Made by a program: the position numbers and the translations under genes. A stretch of 64,000 nucleotides of DNA from Candidatus Fermentibacterota bacterium (lineage in GTDB: Bacteria > Fermentibacterota > Fermentibacteria > Fermentibacterales > JCC-6). The DNA lies in contig JAUVIR010000003.1 of the NCBI GenBank assembly GCA_030592645.1, positions 1 through 64,000 on the forward strand, in the 5' to 3' direction. How positions within the stretch are numbered: the stretch's first letter is position 1; each line of letters starts with the position of its first letter. Below, piece by piece: positions 35,983 to 46,909 of this stretch. A model generated the notes under the pieces. It was not told the origin of the DNA, searched no databases, and saw only the letters and a list, made by a program, of their open reading frames with translations.

Positions 35983-37302
35983 ATGCTTACTTTGCTTGTA
36001 AGAACAGCGCTTCTCGTTGCCCTGGCAACTTTGGGGATAGAGAACTGGTTCTTCCTGGATGATGATATGCCTCGATATGACGAGTTTCGGATAATGGAGC
36101 TTGTTCTTTCAGGTGATAATCCCGTAGTGGTTGGATTTGTTGATGATTACAATCCCACAGACCACAACCGACTGTTTACCATGCGTGAGTATGAACTAGA
36201 GAACGATTTATGGAGCAGAATATGGTATTTCAATTACGATGGTGGTCAGTGGGACGATGATGGATACGCAATAACAAGTTACAGAACAGATGATAATCCC
36301 CCCGAAGAGCGCTTTCTTGGTGTAGGCTTTCACCAGGTTGATCTTCCTTATGCTACACAAAGCACGCGTGAAGCGGGACTTGTTGTACTTCTGGATGATA
36401 ACGGTGACACGATCTGTGCACCTTTTACTTTCAGGGAAGACTGGAGTAATGTAGCTTGCTGAGATGTGGTTTACATAGGAGATCTGGATCAAGAGGAAGA
36501 GGTATATGCAACCTGTGGCTGGTACTTTGACAATGAAGAGACTCCGGTAATGCATGCTCTCGTTGAAATTGCTTATGGTAACACTGAAGTAGAGGTGATA
36601 GAGGACTCCGATATTAGCGGGGTTTGGGCAAATATCATTTACGATTCTTCTGAGGAGCTTCTTGTACTGGGGGGATTCCAAGAGGATGATGTGGATGGAT
36701 ACGGAAATATCAGGTTGGGCTGTATCGACCTGACAAGTACACCCTATGAGATCGATGAACAGGATGACTGGGGCTCAGGCACCTACGAGCTTCTTGATGG
36801 ACCTCTGGTTTTCGTGGATGACGGTCTCTATATACTTTTTGGTAACGGCATAGATGTAACCCCTGATCCTGATATTAGGTCAGTGGCTGCAACATTCTGG
36901 GAATGGGATTCTGGTTCATTTCCCTCTCTTGATTTAGAAGATTGGGAACTGTATACAAATGACGACGAATTCGATGATTATGAGGATATTGGTGTGTTTG
37001 CAGCAACTTACGATTATTCATCTGACCCGGAACGAGTGATAATGATTTTGAATGCTGTTACGGATGGTTTCTCAGAAGATCCTTACATTCTTGTGGCAAG
37101 TATTGAAGTAGATCCAGTAAATCATACTCTTGGAGACATGACAATGATCGCTGAGCTTGAAGTAACACCTGAATTAGGCTATACGGTAGAAGCCGGTGAC
37201 TTCGTATTTACAGACATTAGTCCAGTTGAAGGCATCGGTGGTGGTTCTGCGAATTCTGCATCTGTTCAGAAATTCTGGATATTCAGGATCGAGGATAATT
37301 GA
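35983..37302 (+). pseudogene. Secreted hypothetical protein gene interrupted by an in-frame TGA at 36460..36462 (pseudogene, recoding or sequence error)
   Basis: ORFs ending 36462 and starting 36466 are in the same frame and read as one protein ...DWSNVAC*DVVYIGDLDQEEEVY...; RBS AAGGAG before ATG 35983. Confidence 0.7.
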
Positions 37303-37340
37303 GATTGCTTTAGCATAATAGAATTGGAATCAGCTTAATA

Positions 37341-37736
37341 ATGCAATACGGAGAAACGGAAAGCGGGAGCTCAGGCAGACCGGTTAAGGGTCCGAAAACG
37401 AGCGCCGGTGCCTGCAGATTTGCAGCAGGCGGCATTCGACTGGCCCCCGGAGAGGAACCTGCAAAAGCTCTGAAGGAGCTGGTCCGTCATTGCAGAATGC
37501 GCAAAGCCAGCCACGTAAGCTGGGCATGCAGGCTTACAACGGATGGAAAAATATCCGAGATGAAAGGTGACGGGGGCGAAAGCGGCGCGGGAAATATCAT
37601 TCTGGACGTGCTGCGTAAATCCTCTGCCGAGAATATTCTTATAGCGGTTGCCAGATGGTACGGAGGGAAACACCTTGGCGGATTGCGCTTCCGTATTTAC
37701 AGGAAGCTCACTTCGGAGATGCTGGAAACACTTTAG
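37341..37736 (+). CDS. YigZ/IMPACT family (UPF0029) protein, short
   Basis: VKGPKTSAGACRFAAGG; ASHVSWACRL...GDGGESGAGNIILDVL...NILIAVARWYGGKHLGGLRFRIY. Confidence 0.75.
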   Translation: MQYGETESGSSGRPVKGPKTSAGACRFAAGGIRLAPGEEPAKALKELVRHCRMRKASHVSWACRLTTDGKISEMKGDGGESGAGNIILDVLRKSSAENILIAVARWYGGKHLGGLRFRIYRKLTSEMLETL

Positions 37737-38292
37737 CCCCAAGTCTGCAGAGATCCCCGCCGGTGAGGAAAGCCTGCCTCATAAGCTCTTCATCCTCCAT
37801 CACTTCTTCAGCGCTTTCCAGAGCACACACCTGGACGGTTTCGATGATATCAAGTCCCGCCATACCCCACGCTTCCTTCATGCTGTCTATCTGATTGAGG
37901 AACAGCTCCGGTTTCTCGGCGCCCTGGGTAACGACGAAAACGGTTTTCTTCCGACCAAGCCTGCTCTTGAATCCCTCTCCTATAAGGCTGAAAAGTCTGT
38001 CTGTGAAAGCCTTCATCTGGGCAGTCATATAGTAGAAGTAAATGGGTGTACCCAGAATAATACTATCCGCTTTTCTAAGTTCCTCGAAGAGAGGTCTCAT
38101 ATCATCATCAAGAACACATACACCCGTTTTCCGGCACTTCATGCATGCATGACAGCCCATGATGTGAAGCAGCCCGATATGAAATACAGAGGTATCGGCT
38201 CCAGCATCTTCCGCGCCGCGGAGAACCTGCCTTACTACAGCATCGGTAACACCATCAGGTCTTGGACTTCCAATAAATGCGGCAACTTTCAT
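37708..38292 (-). CDS. NADPH-dependent FMN reductase / flavodoxin family protein
   Basis: MKVAAFIGSPRPDGVTDAVVRQVL...GCHACMKCRKTGVCVLDDDM...SIILGTPIYFYYMTAQMKAFTDR; 30 codons trimmed from ORF-track start. Confidence 0.9.
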   Translation of the reverse strand: MKVAAFIGSPRPDGVTDAVVRQVLRGAEDAGADTSVFHIGLLHIMGCHACMKCRKTGVCVLDDDMRPLFEELRKADSIILGTPIYFYYMTAQMKAFTDRLFSLIGEGFKSRLGRKKTVFVVTQGAEKPELFLNQIDSMKEAWGMAGLDIIETVQVCALESAEEVMEDEELMRQAFLTGGDLCRLGAKVFPASPK

Positions 38293-38303
38293 ATTGTCCC
38301 CTC

Positions 38304-39536
38304 TTAATAATCCCAGTCGATTCTGGGAGTTGGGAGCCTGAATATTCTGTCCAGTTTTCGAATCAGCTCCTCCGGTCCGCAAAGCTCATCAGTTACACAA
38401 AGTCCCGATGCCGGTCTGGTTCCGATCCACATCCTTGAGAATGCGCCAACAGAAGCTTCCAGCATGGGAAGAGAGCTGTCACACCCTTTCTTCGCATAGG
38501 ATTCGGTTCCCAGTGAAACTACATAGCTGCCGGATATTCCGTGCCATGGAGCATCCTGCTCAAGATAATTCTCAATAGGATCCTTCAATCTGAGATTGAA
38601 ACTGACGGGCTCTCCGGGAAGAATGGTTCCCGAAAGGCACTTTTCAAGGTTGCATATTCGGATCTGCCAGTATGCCATCGCTTTGCTTGCGGCTTCGTAT
38701 TTGGATCTTTCTGTTTTCCTGAAATTCCTGAAGGGAGTTTTGAGAAGATCCTGCATCTGGATAGCTGCAGGCTCGTTGAGTTTTACAAGATGAACCTGAT
38801 CACCCAGATTCCGTACAAGACCCAGAAGCTCCAGGAACTGGAAGTGATTCCTGAAACACATCCAGTTGATCGTGTAGGGGCCGTGCTCACCCTCTGCGGG
38901 TCCGCACCAGAAATGATGTGAGAGCAGTTCGTTTTCAGCGTCCATGTATCCGAGACCGAAAGCGTTTTTGCTCCACTGCATCTCGGCTCTGGTCATCTCT
39001 TCCCGCATAAGGGAGGTATTTCCGTGAACAAGCATTCTCTTCAGTCTGGATCTGTGAACCAGCTCCCAGTCATCCTTCGTAAGACGGACAGGCGGAGGAG
39101 GATTTACATCAATATCCAGAGAGGCAGGATCAAATCCCGCATAGGTCTCGTAAGGTCCAGTTCCGAATCCAAGTTTATCGTAGTATCCCTGATCGAATAT
39201 TCCCAGCCCTGCGATAAATGCTCCTTCTGCAGCATCAAGGGCTACCAGCTCTGCGGTTAATTTTCCCGCAAGTCCCCGTCTTCTACCGACATAACTTGTT
39301 GTAACTCCGCATACGGCACAAAGGGGGAGATCCCTATCAAGATATCTGAGGGAGCCGGGTGTGGAGATAACCAATGCCTCAGTGTTTCCATTGAGTTCAC
39401 CTACAAGAGCACGGCTGCCCTGCAGAAAGATATCCATGGCTTTTTCATGTTCTTCACTCTCAACCCAGCCAACTTCCCGCCATATTCTGTGGCAGGCTTC
39501 CTTATCTCTATTCGGATCGAATTTTCTGTGAATCAT
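38304..39536 (-). CDS. Eis-like GNAT N-acetyltransferase
   Basis: AVCGVTTSYVGRRRGLAGKLTAELVALDAAEGAFIAGLGIFDQGYYDKLGFGTGPYE; SCP2-like C-terminus. Confidence 0.8.
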   Translation of the reverse strand: MIHRKFDPNRDKEACHRIWREVGWVESEEHEKAMDIFLQGSRALVGELNGNTEALVISTPGSLRYLDRDLPLCAVCGVTTSYVGRRRGLAGKLTAELVALDAAEGAFIAGLGIFDQGYYDKLGFGTGPYETYAGFDPASLDIDVNPPPPVRLTKDDWELVHRSRLKRMLVHGNTSLMREEMTRAEMQWSKNAFGLGYMDAENELLSHHFWCGPAEGEHGPYTINWMCFRNHFQFLELLGLVRNLGDQVHLVKLNEPAAIQMQDLLKTPFRNFRKTERSKYEAASKAMAYWQIRICNLEKCLSGTILPGEPVSFNLRLKDPIENYLEQDAPWHGISGSYVVSLGTESYAKKGCDSSLPMLEASVGAFSRMWIGTRPASGLCVTDELCGPEELIRKLDRIFRLPTPRIDWDY

Positions 39537-39574
39537 GATTAATCAGTTTTCCATTCAGTGATGGACGCATATAA

Positions 39575-40813
39575 TCAGGATGGTCTGTGATAACCCTTTT
39601 TTCTTTTCCGCCCGGGAAATAGCTGGCTTCTCGAGATCTTCAGTACATTTTTCCAGAATGGACCGGTAGTGGAATCGTCCAGAAGCTGTTTCGTGTAAGT
39701 GATAACGGCAATCCATAGAAGGGAAAGGAAGAAGGCCAGTGCGGTGTACCGGATAACCATTTTGCCTCTCTTGGGGTAGGATCTAAGAGCGGAGGGAACG
39801 GCGGGAACCAGTATTTCCAATGTAGGGCTATCCTTCGCTTCCTCAAGTTTAAGGGATTCGAGTTCCTGTCTGAGCATCAGGTAGATTGCCCGTCTGGTTT
39901 CGAGGTTGATTGCGATGTTTTCGTATTCCTTGAGCATGGCAGGCATACTGTCCATCCCCGGGAAGTAGCTGATGCTGTCCCCGGCAGCTTTACCCATCAT
40001 ACTGCTTCTGAGGAACGCAACCTTCCTGGCTATCTCCAGATACGCTGTGCTGGATGATGACATTGTACCGCTGACACCGGCAAGTTCAGCTTCTGCAAGG
40101 ATCAGCTCAGTCTCAAGGGTACCCAGCATGTCCATGGACAGAACACCCTGATGTTCGGGAAACAGCAATCCGGTTTCCGCGCGGAATTGCTCCATTCTAT
40201 CCTGCGCTATAAGAAGGGATTCCTCAGCCGCGCTTAGAAATTCTTCTGCTGCCAGTCTGCTTCTCCGGGCTCTGCTGGTAATTATCGTTGACAGCTCCTC
40301 ATTGGAGAATGCTATGATGTCGTTCACGATAGCAGCTGCATTTTCCCTGCTGTCAGCTTCCATTGATACAACAAAAAACCCTTCGGGAGAAAGGAAGACG
40401 GAAGCCTTCTTCCTGAACTCCAGCAGAGCATCGTCCATCGTTGGGACTTTCATGTCCGCCAGAAGGTCATACTTGAAAATTATCCGTTCACAAACCGCTC
40501 TGGAGGTAACAACCTGGAAAACAAGGTTGATATCAAGCGCAGTTGGCCCCATGTTCATCATGCTTCCGATACCGGACAGCTGATCGGGCAGGAGATCACC
40601 TGCAAGTCCGGCCAGCCCCGCAAGACCCATGGATGTCTGCTGGCCGCCGGGGACAACGGTAATTGCAGAAGCGGTCCAGTACTGTTTTCTTGTCAGTGCC
40701 CATACTGCCGAGGCGAGAGCCACCACAAGACAGAGCACCGCTATTCTGCGCAGGTTCGAGGCAATGGAGCGAATCCACTTGCCCGAGAAGGAGTTCTCTA
40801 TGTTTTTTTCCAT
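39575..40813 (-). CDS. Wzz-type chain-length determinant / polysaccharide co-polymerase
   Basis: Two TMs flanking coiled coil; IAVLCLVVALASAVWALTRKQYWTASAITVVP; PAVPSALRSYPKRGKMVIRYTALAFFLSLLW. Confidence 0.85.
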   Translation of the reverse strand: MEKNIENSFSGKWIRSIASNLRRIAVLCLVVALASAVWALTRKQYWTASAITVVPGGQQTSMGLAGLAGLAGDLLPDQLSGIGSMMNMGPTALDINLVFQVVTSRAVCERIIFKYDLLADMKVPTMDDALLEFRKKASVFLSPEGFFVVSMEADSRENAAAIVNDIIAFSNEELSTIITSRARRSRLAAEEFLSAAEESLLIAQDRMEQFRAETGLLFPEHQGVLSMDMLGTLETELILAEAELAGVSGTMSSSSTAYLEIARKVAFLRSSMMGKAAGDSISYFPGMDSMPAMLKEYENIAINLETRRAIYLMLRQELESLKLEEAKDSPTLEILVPAVPSALRSYPKRGKMVIRYTALAFFLSLLWIAVITYTKQLLDDSTTGPFWKNVLKISRSQLFPGRKRKKGYHRPS

Positions 40814-40822
40814 AAATACATT

Positions 40823-41962
40823 CTAGTTACTGATCGCATAAACTGTTATACCAATCGAAATTACCGAAGTTATCAGCGAAATCAGAACCGCATTCTTGTT
40901 GAACCAGTTGTAGTTCACGTTCACAACATCTCCGGGCATAAGACGAGCGTCTTCAATAATCCCGTCAATCTCATGATCCTGACCGTTCCTATGAACAGAT
41001 ATCCCGCTTCCTGCAGTACTGATCGCACCGCCAGCCGTGACAATATAATCCCGGACAGTGCTCTCGGGATTGTAAGGCACTGAGCCCGGAACACCTACCG
41101 CACCGCCAACTGTAATCGAATCCCGCAGAGAAACAAAGATTATTGTATCACCTGGAAGAAGCCAGGTACTTATGAAACCCTGCTCCTGATCCCACACCGG
41201 TATCATGGTTTCGTCTCTGATTATTCTGCATTCGGAGAGTCTGATATTGCCCGATACTCCACCCATTCTGCCAAGAAGGGATTCGAAATCCTCCTCCGGC
41301 TGGAGTTCACGCGTCTCCAGAACATTAGCGGTACTCAGAAGATAAACGGGGTTCACACAGACATCGATGATAATACCTGCGTTATTGGTAAGAAACGGAT
41401 CGGAAACGTAAGATACGCTGCCCGGGTGGATATTGAGATCGATATCAAGCGTATCTCCGGAATCCGAATACATTGCTCCCCTGCGTGACCCAAAGGATGA
41501 AATACCGCCTGCCGCAAAAACAGCATCGGATACCCTGTTCAATGCTGTAAGCTGGTAGGTGCCCGGTTCGTTAACCATACCCCCCACGTTGATCCGCAGC
41601 ACCCGCGGTTCTGAAAGGGATAACGTAACGCGGATTGACGGATAATAACCGGCTGCTTTTCTCTGGAGGGAGTGCTGAGCTTCATCTATTGTTATACCGT
41701 TCACGCTTACAGCGCCTATTCCGGATACCGATAGATATCCATCTCCCCCTACAGTACACTGAATCCAGGGGTAAACACCGGCGCTCAGCAGAATCTGGCT
41801 GGACCCGCCTTCCACAACAACAGATACGATGTCTCCGGGACCAAGAACGTAGGAGCTTCTGTCCGCCAGTTCAAGAACGGACGATTCGGGGTACGGAATA
41901 TCCTGTGGAGAGAGCGGCGAGGGTACGGTTCCAAAGGCTATAATCATAACTGTAATCAGCAT
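40823..41962 (-). CDS. Polysaccharide export protein (Wza-like, SLBB domains)
   Basis: YVLGPGDIVSVVVEGG, VNVGGMVNEPGTYQLT, ITVGGAVGVPGSVPY; C-terminal TM. Confidence 0.85.
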   Translation of the reverse strand: MLITVMIIAFGTVPSPLSPQDIPYPESSVLELADRSSYVLGPGDIVSVVVEGGSSQILLSAGVYPWIQCTVGGDGYLSVSGIGAVSVNGITIDEAQHSLQRKAAGYYPSIRVTLSLSEPRVLRINVGGMVNEPGTYQLTALNRVSDAVFAAGGISSFGSRRGAMYSDSGDTLDIDLNIHPGSVSYVSDPFLTNNAGIIIDVCVNPVYLLSTANVLETRELQPEEDFESLLGRMGGVSGNIRLSECRIIRDETMIPVWDQEQGFISTWLLPGDTIIFVSLRDSITVGGAVGVPGSVPYNPESTVRDYIVTAGGAISTAGSGISVHRNGQDHEIDGIIEDARLMPGDVVNVNYNWFNKNAVLISLITSVISIGITVYAISN

Positions 41963-42008
41963 ACTAAACCTGTTTCCAGTACATGACAGCCTTCATTATC
42001 AAATCCGT

Positions 42009-42950
42009 TCACTGTAATACCCTCAGTTTCTCTCTGAAATACTCGATGGTTTCAGCCATGCCTTTCTCGAGCCCGATAGTCGGTTCCCATCCGAGTTTTT
42101 CACCCGCCAGAGAAATATCAGGCTTTCTGACTTTTGGATCGTCCTCCGGCAGCTCCATGTGAACTATGGAACTTCGCGTATCAATACGCTCCAGCACAAA
42201 TTCCGCGAAATCCATAATAGTCATTTCCTCCGGATTACCTATGTTCACGGGACCGGGAAAATCCGATTCCATTAATCGAACAAGGCCATCCACCGTATCG
42301 GTAACATAACAGAAACTCCGGGTCTGGCGGCCGTTTCCGAATACTGTAAGATTCCTGTCGGATAAAGCCTGAGAAATAAATGCAGGCACTACACGCCCGT
42401 CATCAGCCCGCATCCTCGGGCCGTAAGTATTAAAAATTCTGGCAACCTTCGTGTTAAGTCCATGAAACCTTCTGTATGCAAAGGTTATGGCTTCTGCAAA
42501 TCTTTTAGCTTCATCGTATACGCCCCTCGGACCAACCGGATTAACATTGCCCCAGTAATCCTCACTCTGTGGATGAACGAGGGGGTCTCCGTAAACCTCA
42601 CTTGTTGAAGCAAGAAGAAACCCTGCTTCCTTGACAAGCGCCAGACCAAGGGTTTTATGAGTTCCGAGGGAACCCACCTTCAGGGTCTGTATCGGATAAG
42701 TCAGGTAATCTATAGGGCTTGCGGGGGAAGCAAGATGGAAAACAAAATCAAGCCTTCCCTGCACAAAGATGTAGTTGGTTACGTCGTGGTGGATGAAAGA
42801 GAAATCTTTCCTGCCGGCAAGATGCGCGATGTTGTCCGTTGTGCCTGTAAGCAGGTTGTCCATGGCCAGAACTTCGTGCCCGTCCGAAAGAAGCCTTTCG
42901 CAAAGGTGGCTGCCTATGAACCCTGCACCGCCGGTTACAAGGATCCTCAT
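42009..42950 (-). CDS. UDP-glucuronate decarboxylase-like NAD-dependent epimerase (UXS)
   Basis: [82 protein letters not shown]. Confidence 0.92.
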   Translation of the reverse strand: MRILVTGGAGFIGSHLCERLLSDGHEVLAMDNLLTGTTDNIAHLAGRKDFSFIHHDVTNYIFVQGRLDFVFHLASPASPIDYLTYPIQTLKVGSLGTHKTLGLALVKEAGFLLASTSEVYGDPLVHPQSEDYWGNVNPVGPRGVYDEAKRFAEAITFAYRRFHGLNTKVARIFNTYGPRMRADDGRVVPAFISQALSDRNLTVFGNGRQTRSFCYVTDTVDGLVRLMESDFPGPVNIGNPEEMTIMDFAEFVLERIDTRSSIVHMELPEDDPKVRKPDISLAGEKLGWEPTIGLEKGMAETIEYFREKLRVLQ

Positions 42951-43972
42951 TTGCTCTCCCTGGAATTTGTCAATCTGTCATGATACATGGAAAGGTAGTA
43001 CTCCCTGAATTCACCGGACTTCACTTTCTGCCACCATACACTGTTCCTGCTGTACCAGTCTACGGTTTTTCTGAGGCCTTCCCCGAAGCCTGTGGAGGCC
43101 TTCCAACCGATCTCCTTCTCGATAAGACTGACATTCAGTGCGTACCTTCTATCATGACCGGGGCGGTCTTCAATGTATCTGACAAGGCTTTTATCGGCAC
43201 CAGTGATCTCCGGTATGGAGGAGGTAACTTCCCTGTTGTTGTATTCCTGTCCCGCTCCGATGTTGTATATCCTGCCCGGCTCAGATTTTTCCACAACCAT
43301 GATCAGCGCGTTACAGTTATCCTCAACGAACAGCCAGTCTCTCCTGTTAAGGCCGTCTCCATAAAGGGGAAGAGGCTCGCCGGTCATGGCATTGGTTATG
43401 AAAAGCGGGATAAGCTTTTCCGGGTACTGGAAGGGACCGTAGTTATTGGATGCCCTGGTTACGGTTACCGGAACCCCGTACGTAGTCCAGTAGCTCATAG
43501 CCAGAAGTTCGCCTCCGGCTTTCGAAGCAGCGTAAGGGCTTCTGGGCGCAAGCTGATCAGTTTCCAGGGAATTTCCCTGCTCTACACTGCCGTACACCTC
43601 ATCCGTTGAGATCTGCAGGAAGAGCTGCCTCTTTTCCTTTCTGAATTCTTCAAGAAGAACTCTTACTCCCTCGATATCAGTCCGTACGAATGAGGAGGCA
43701 TCATCAATGGATCTGTCCACATGGGTTTCAGCTGCGAAATTAACTACGGTATCGCATCCTTCCATCGCTTGTGATACGGCCTTTTCATCGCAGATATCTC
43801 CCAGAACAAAGGTGAATCGAGGGTCGGTCTCCAGATCTTCCAGGTTCTCTCTCCTGCCTGCGTATGTCAGTTTATCGAGAACGGTAACTTCCCAGTCAGG
43901 CTTGTTCTTAAGTGCCATTCTGGTGAAGTTGCTCCCGATGAAGCCGGCTCCCCCTGTAACCAGTAATCTCAT
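42947..43972 (-). CDS. rfbB: dTDP-glucose 4,6-dehydratase
   Basis: [57 protein letters not shown]; start trimmed to overlap rfbA. Confidence 0.93.
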   Translation of the reverse strand: MRLLVTGGAGFIGSNFTRMALKNKPDWEVTVLDKLTYAGRRENLEDLETDPRFTFVLGDICDEKAVSQAMEGCDTVVNFAAETHVDRSIDDASSFVRTDIEGVRVLLEEFRKEKRQLFLQISTDEVYGSVEQGNSLETDQLAPRSPYAASKAGGELLAMSYWTTYGVPVTVTRASNNYGPFQYPEKLIPLFITNAMTGEPLPLYGDGLNRRDWLFVEDNCNALIMVVEKSEPGRIYNIGAGQEYNNREVTSSIPEITGADKSLVRYIEDRPGHDRRYALNVSLIEKEIGWKASTGFGEGLRKTVDWYSRNSVWWQKVKSGEFREYYLSMYHDRLTNSRESK

Positions 43973-44703
43973 ATCGGGTCTCCCCTGCGAAGTTCTCTTG
44001 CCATGATTCCCGCCTGAAGCAGACCATCGATACTGCATCCGGAATCTGCCCACCATCCGCAGATGATCTGGGCATGAAGCTTGTTCAGATTCAGGTAAGC
44101 GTTGTTGATATCCGTTACTTCAAGTTCACCCCTGGCAGATGGCTCAAGGCTGTCTATTACCTCAAATACAAAACTATCATACATATAAACACCTATCACG
44201 GCATAACTGCTTTTGGGTCTCTTCGGTTTTTCCTCGATCGATATCACCCTGGTGCCGTCCAGTTCCGCAACACCGTAATCACTCGGATTATCAACTGTTT
44301 TCAGGAGAATTCTAGCGCCCTCTTTCTGATCTTTAAAGGAGGCTATTATGGAAGCCAGGGAATCCTCAAGGATATTATCACCAAGGATAACGACGAATTT
44401 ATCGCCCCCTATGAAGGTTCTTGTAAGGCCTATGGCTTCGGCAATTCCCCCCTCATTAACCTGGTAGGCATAGTTGAGTGTATTTAGCCCGAATTCCGAT
44501 CCATCCCCCAGCAACCTCAGGAAATCACCGGCGCTGTCTCCTCCGGTAACCAGCATAACATCCTTTATACCAGCTTCAGCAAGCTTCTGAATCGGATAGA
44601 AGATCATCGGCTGATCGTAGACCGGCAGAAGATGTTTGTTGGTTATACTTGTCAATGGTCGCAGCCGGGTACCAAGTCCGCCTGCCAGCACTACACCTTT
44701 CAT
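43969..44703 (-). CDS. rfbA: Glucose-1-phosphate thymidylyltransferase
   Basis: MKGVVLAGGLGTRLRPLTSITNKHLLPVYDQPMIFYPIQKL; start trimmed. Confidence 0.9.
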   Translation of the reverse strand: MKGVVLAGGLGTRLRPLTSITNKHLLPVYDQPMIFYPIQKLAEAGIKDVMLVTGGDSAGDFLRLLGDGSEFGLNTLNYAYQVNEGGIAEAIGLTRTFIGGDKFVVILGDNILEDSLASIIASFKDQKEGARILLKTVDNPSDYGVAELDGTRVISIEEKPKRPKSSYAVIGVYMYDSFVFEVIDSLEPSARGELEVTDINNAYLNLNKLHAQIICGWWADSGCSIDGLLQAGIMARELRRGDPI

Positions 44704-44734
44704 ATTTATCCTCTTCCGATTCTGGGAACCTGTT

Positions 44735-46909
44735 CTAGCGTACAATTGCCAGCTTTATGAATCTGTGATCACCATTCTGTGATATCCGGATTATATAAGT
44801 CCCGGATGCCGTGAGTTCTCCATCCATGTCATATCCATCCCAGGAGAATGTATTCCTGTGCTGTGACAGGGACTCATAAACAAGTTCTCCAGTCAGGTCA
44901 AATAGATGGACATCAAACAGCTCATCCTCAAGTCCTGCTACACCGAGAACCTGTCCATCTCCCGGTATGAAGGGATTCGGATAGACAGTAGCGGTTTCCA
45001 TGGTACCGCTCATACCCTGTTCAAGGGTGAGTTTCCACAAACCGTGATCGGTTACAATGTAAAGAAGTCCATTGTCATAATCGCATGAAGCGTTTCGGAT
45101 ATCAAGGGACTGGAGAGGTGAATTGATGGTATTGTACTCCTCGATGGTTCCGTCCGGATACATTCTGAATAGTCCCTCGCCTGATGCCGCCCACAGGCAG
45201 GATAGATTATCAAAACAGAGCATGGATACATTGCCTGCGATCTGCTCTACATCAGTGATGGTCTCGCTATTGATATTCAGATACACAAGTCCCCCTGTTG
45301 TCCCGATATAGAGCTTTCCATTCCTTGAGACCGCAAGAGCCTGAATATCCTCCGAAGGCAGACCGTCGCCGGTTCCGATAGACATCAGAACCTGTCCAGT
45401 CTGGATATTCGCATTTACAAGTCCCTCCTTGCTGCCCATCCAGGCAATAAGCGGTGATGATGTTACCTCTACCGATCTTACGTCTCCGGATGGCAGTCCA
45501 TCGGGTGGTCCAAATGTCCTCCAGGATGCTGTTTCTGTCTGCCCCGGCGTCCAGGACAGTCTACATACTCCACTGGGTTCGGATGGCGTCGACCAGAATG
45601 CCTCCTGGGCAAACCATACTTCTCCTGTCGGGGATATTGCCATCTCCGTTATCTGATCGTTCAGCAGTCCGCTGTTCTGCATATTCAGGTTAAGGAAAAC
45701 ATCATCGCTTCGCTCCGGTGTCCCGTTCCAGTCAAGCCAGGTGACTCCATAATGCCAGGGAGCAATGAATACGCCGCCGGAATGGTCTGCCAGGCAGGCA
45801 AATAGCTGACCTGGACTCGATAGTTCGTTCGCGAAACCGACCCATCCATATTCACTGTAAACCGCAGCACCCATTGTGTTGCTTGTCACCCAGACATCTG
45901 ACCTTGAATCCACATCAACTGCGTAGAGATCGTTTGATGGGGTGCCCTGAGGCAGTGAGGATTTCCAGGAGTTCAGCGTTCCCAGACCGACACCATTGCC
46001 GCTGGCTCTGTCAACCGCATATACCGAGTGCTGTCCGATTGCAAGTTGACCGCCCGGGAGCCAGCTGATAGCCTCGATCACCTGACCTTCCAGGCCAACT
46101 GATCCGGATGTCCAGAGTGATCCATCGTAAATTGCGACATTCCCGTCGCCCCCCACTGCAAGCTCTCCATTGGATTCTGCAAGAGAAACCGGATAGCTGC
46201 CTGGATAAGAGCTGTCCAGCCTCCAGTCCAGGCCGGGTGCCAGGTAGTAAAGAGCATCAGTAGAAGCCGCCCAGACAGTATCGCCTGCAACCAGAATATC
46301 CTGTACAATTATGTTCGCTACGACAGGGTAGTTCAACCAGGAGTCGGGTTGTCCGGGGTAATGACCCGACCGAAGCAAGACCAGGCCATCAGCGGTTCCA
46401 ACAAAGAGTCCCGAATCAATACTTGCAACACAATTTACGACATCCGAAGGCAGTCCGCCGCCTGTAGTAAATTCTGTCCAGACCTCGAAATATCCGAATT
46501 CTCTGCTGCACAGTCCTTCTGTGGTGCCGGCCCAGATGGTAGTGTCAGGAAGAATGCAGTTGATGACAAGTGATATCGGCAATCCCTCAAGCTGTCCGTA
46601 ATGCTGTATCCCGCCCGAAGCCAGGCCCACATCAATACCGCCTCCGTATGTCCCTATCCAGAGGTTCCCGAAAGAATCCCTTGCAAGACACCTCGCGTCA
46701 CTGTGTGCAAGCTTTCCCGGACTGGTCCAGGTGGAATCCCAGACGATAGAGCCGGATTCGATCGAACCGAAGATAACACCACCGCTGGTTGCGCCGGTCA
46801 CAGAAGAACTCTCTATCAGAATATCACTGACTCCCCCGAAATGCGTATAGTGGTCCCAATCGGAAATTCTGCCAGTCAGGCTGATAAAGAACATTATCAG
46901 CAGGGTCAT
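44735..46909 (-). CDS. Secreted Reg_prop-like beta-propeller protein with C-terminal sorting-like domain (paralogue of 54472..56715)
   Basis: Repeated G...GLPS..V..I...LW.GT..GL motifs; C-terminus VYPNPFIPGDGQ...HLFDLTGELVYE...WDGYDMDGE...GTYIIRI. Confidence 0.8.
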   Translation of the reverse strand: MTLLIMFFISLTGRISDWDHYTHFGGVSDILIESSSVTGATSGGVIFGSIESGSIVWDSTWTSPGKLAHSDARCLARDSFGNLWIGTYGGGIDVGLASGGIQHYGQLEGLPISLVINCILPDTTIWAGTTEGLCSREFGYFEVWTEFTTGGGLPSDVVNCVASIDSGLFVGTADGLVLLRSGHYPGQPDSWLNYPVVANIIVQDILVAGDTVWAASTDALYYLAPGLDWRLDSSYPGSYPVSLAESNGELAVGGDGNVAIYDGSLWTSGSVGLEGQVIEAISWLPGGQLAIGQHSVYAVDRASGNGVGLGTLNSWKSSLPQGTPSNDLYAVDVDSRSDVWVTSNTMGAAVYSEYGWVGFANELSSPGQLFACLADHSGGVFIAPWHYGVTWLDWNGTPERSDDVFLNLNMQNSGLLNDQITEMAISPTGEVWFAQEAFWSTPSEPSGVCRLSWTPGQTETASWRTFGPPDGLPSGDVRSVEVTSSPLIAWMGSKEGLVNANIQTGQVLMSIGTGDGLPSEDIQALAVSRNGKLYIGTTGGLVYLNINSETITDVEQIAGNVSMLCFDNLSCLWAASGEGLFRMYPDGTIEEYNTINSPLQSLDIRNASCDYDNGLLYIVTDHGLWKLTLEQGMSGTMETATVYPNPFIPGDGQVLGVAGLEDELFDVHLFDLTGELVYESLSQHRNTFSWDGYDMDGELTASGTYIIRISQNGDHRFIKLAIVR

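Noticed and set aside
36460-36520. Selenocysteine insertion at the in-frame TGA as a firm call
   Set aside because: No convincing SECIS by eye, and TGG (Trp) is a one-base change; kept only as an alternative in the findings.
37648-38307. 219-aa plus-strand ORF over the FMN reductase gene
   Set aside because: Antisense to a conserved flavoprotein; no protein-like motif.
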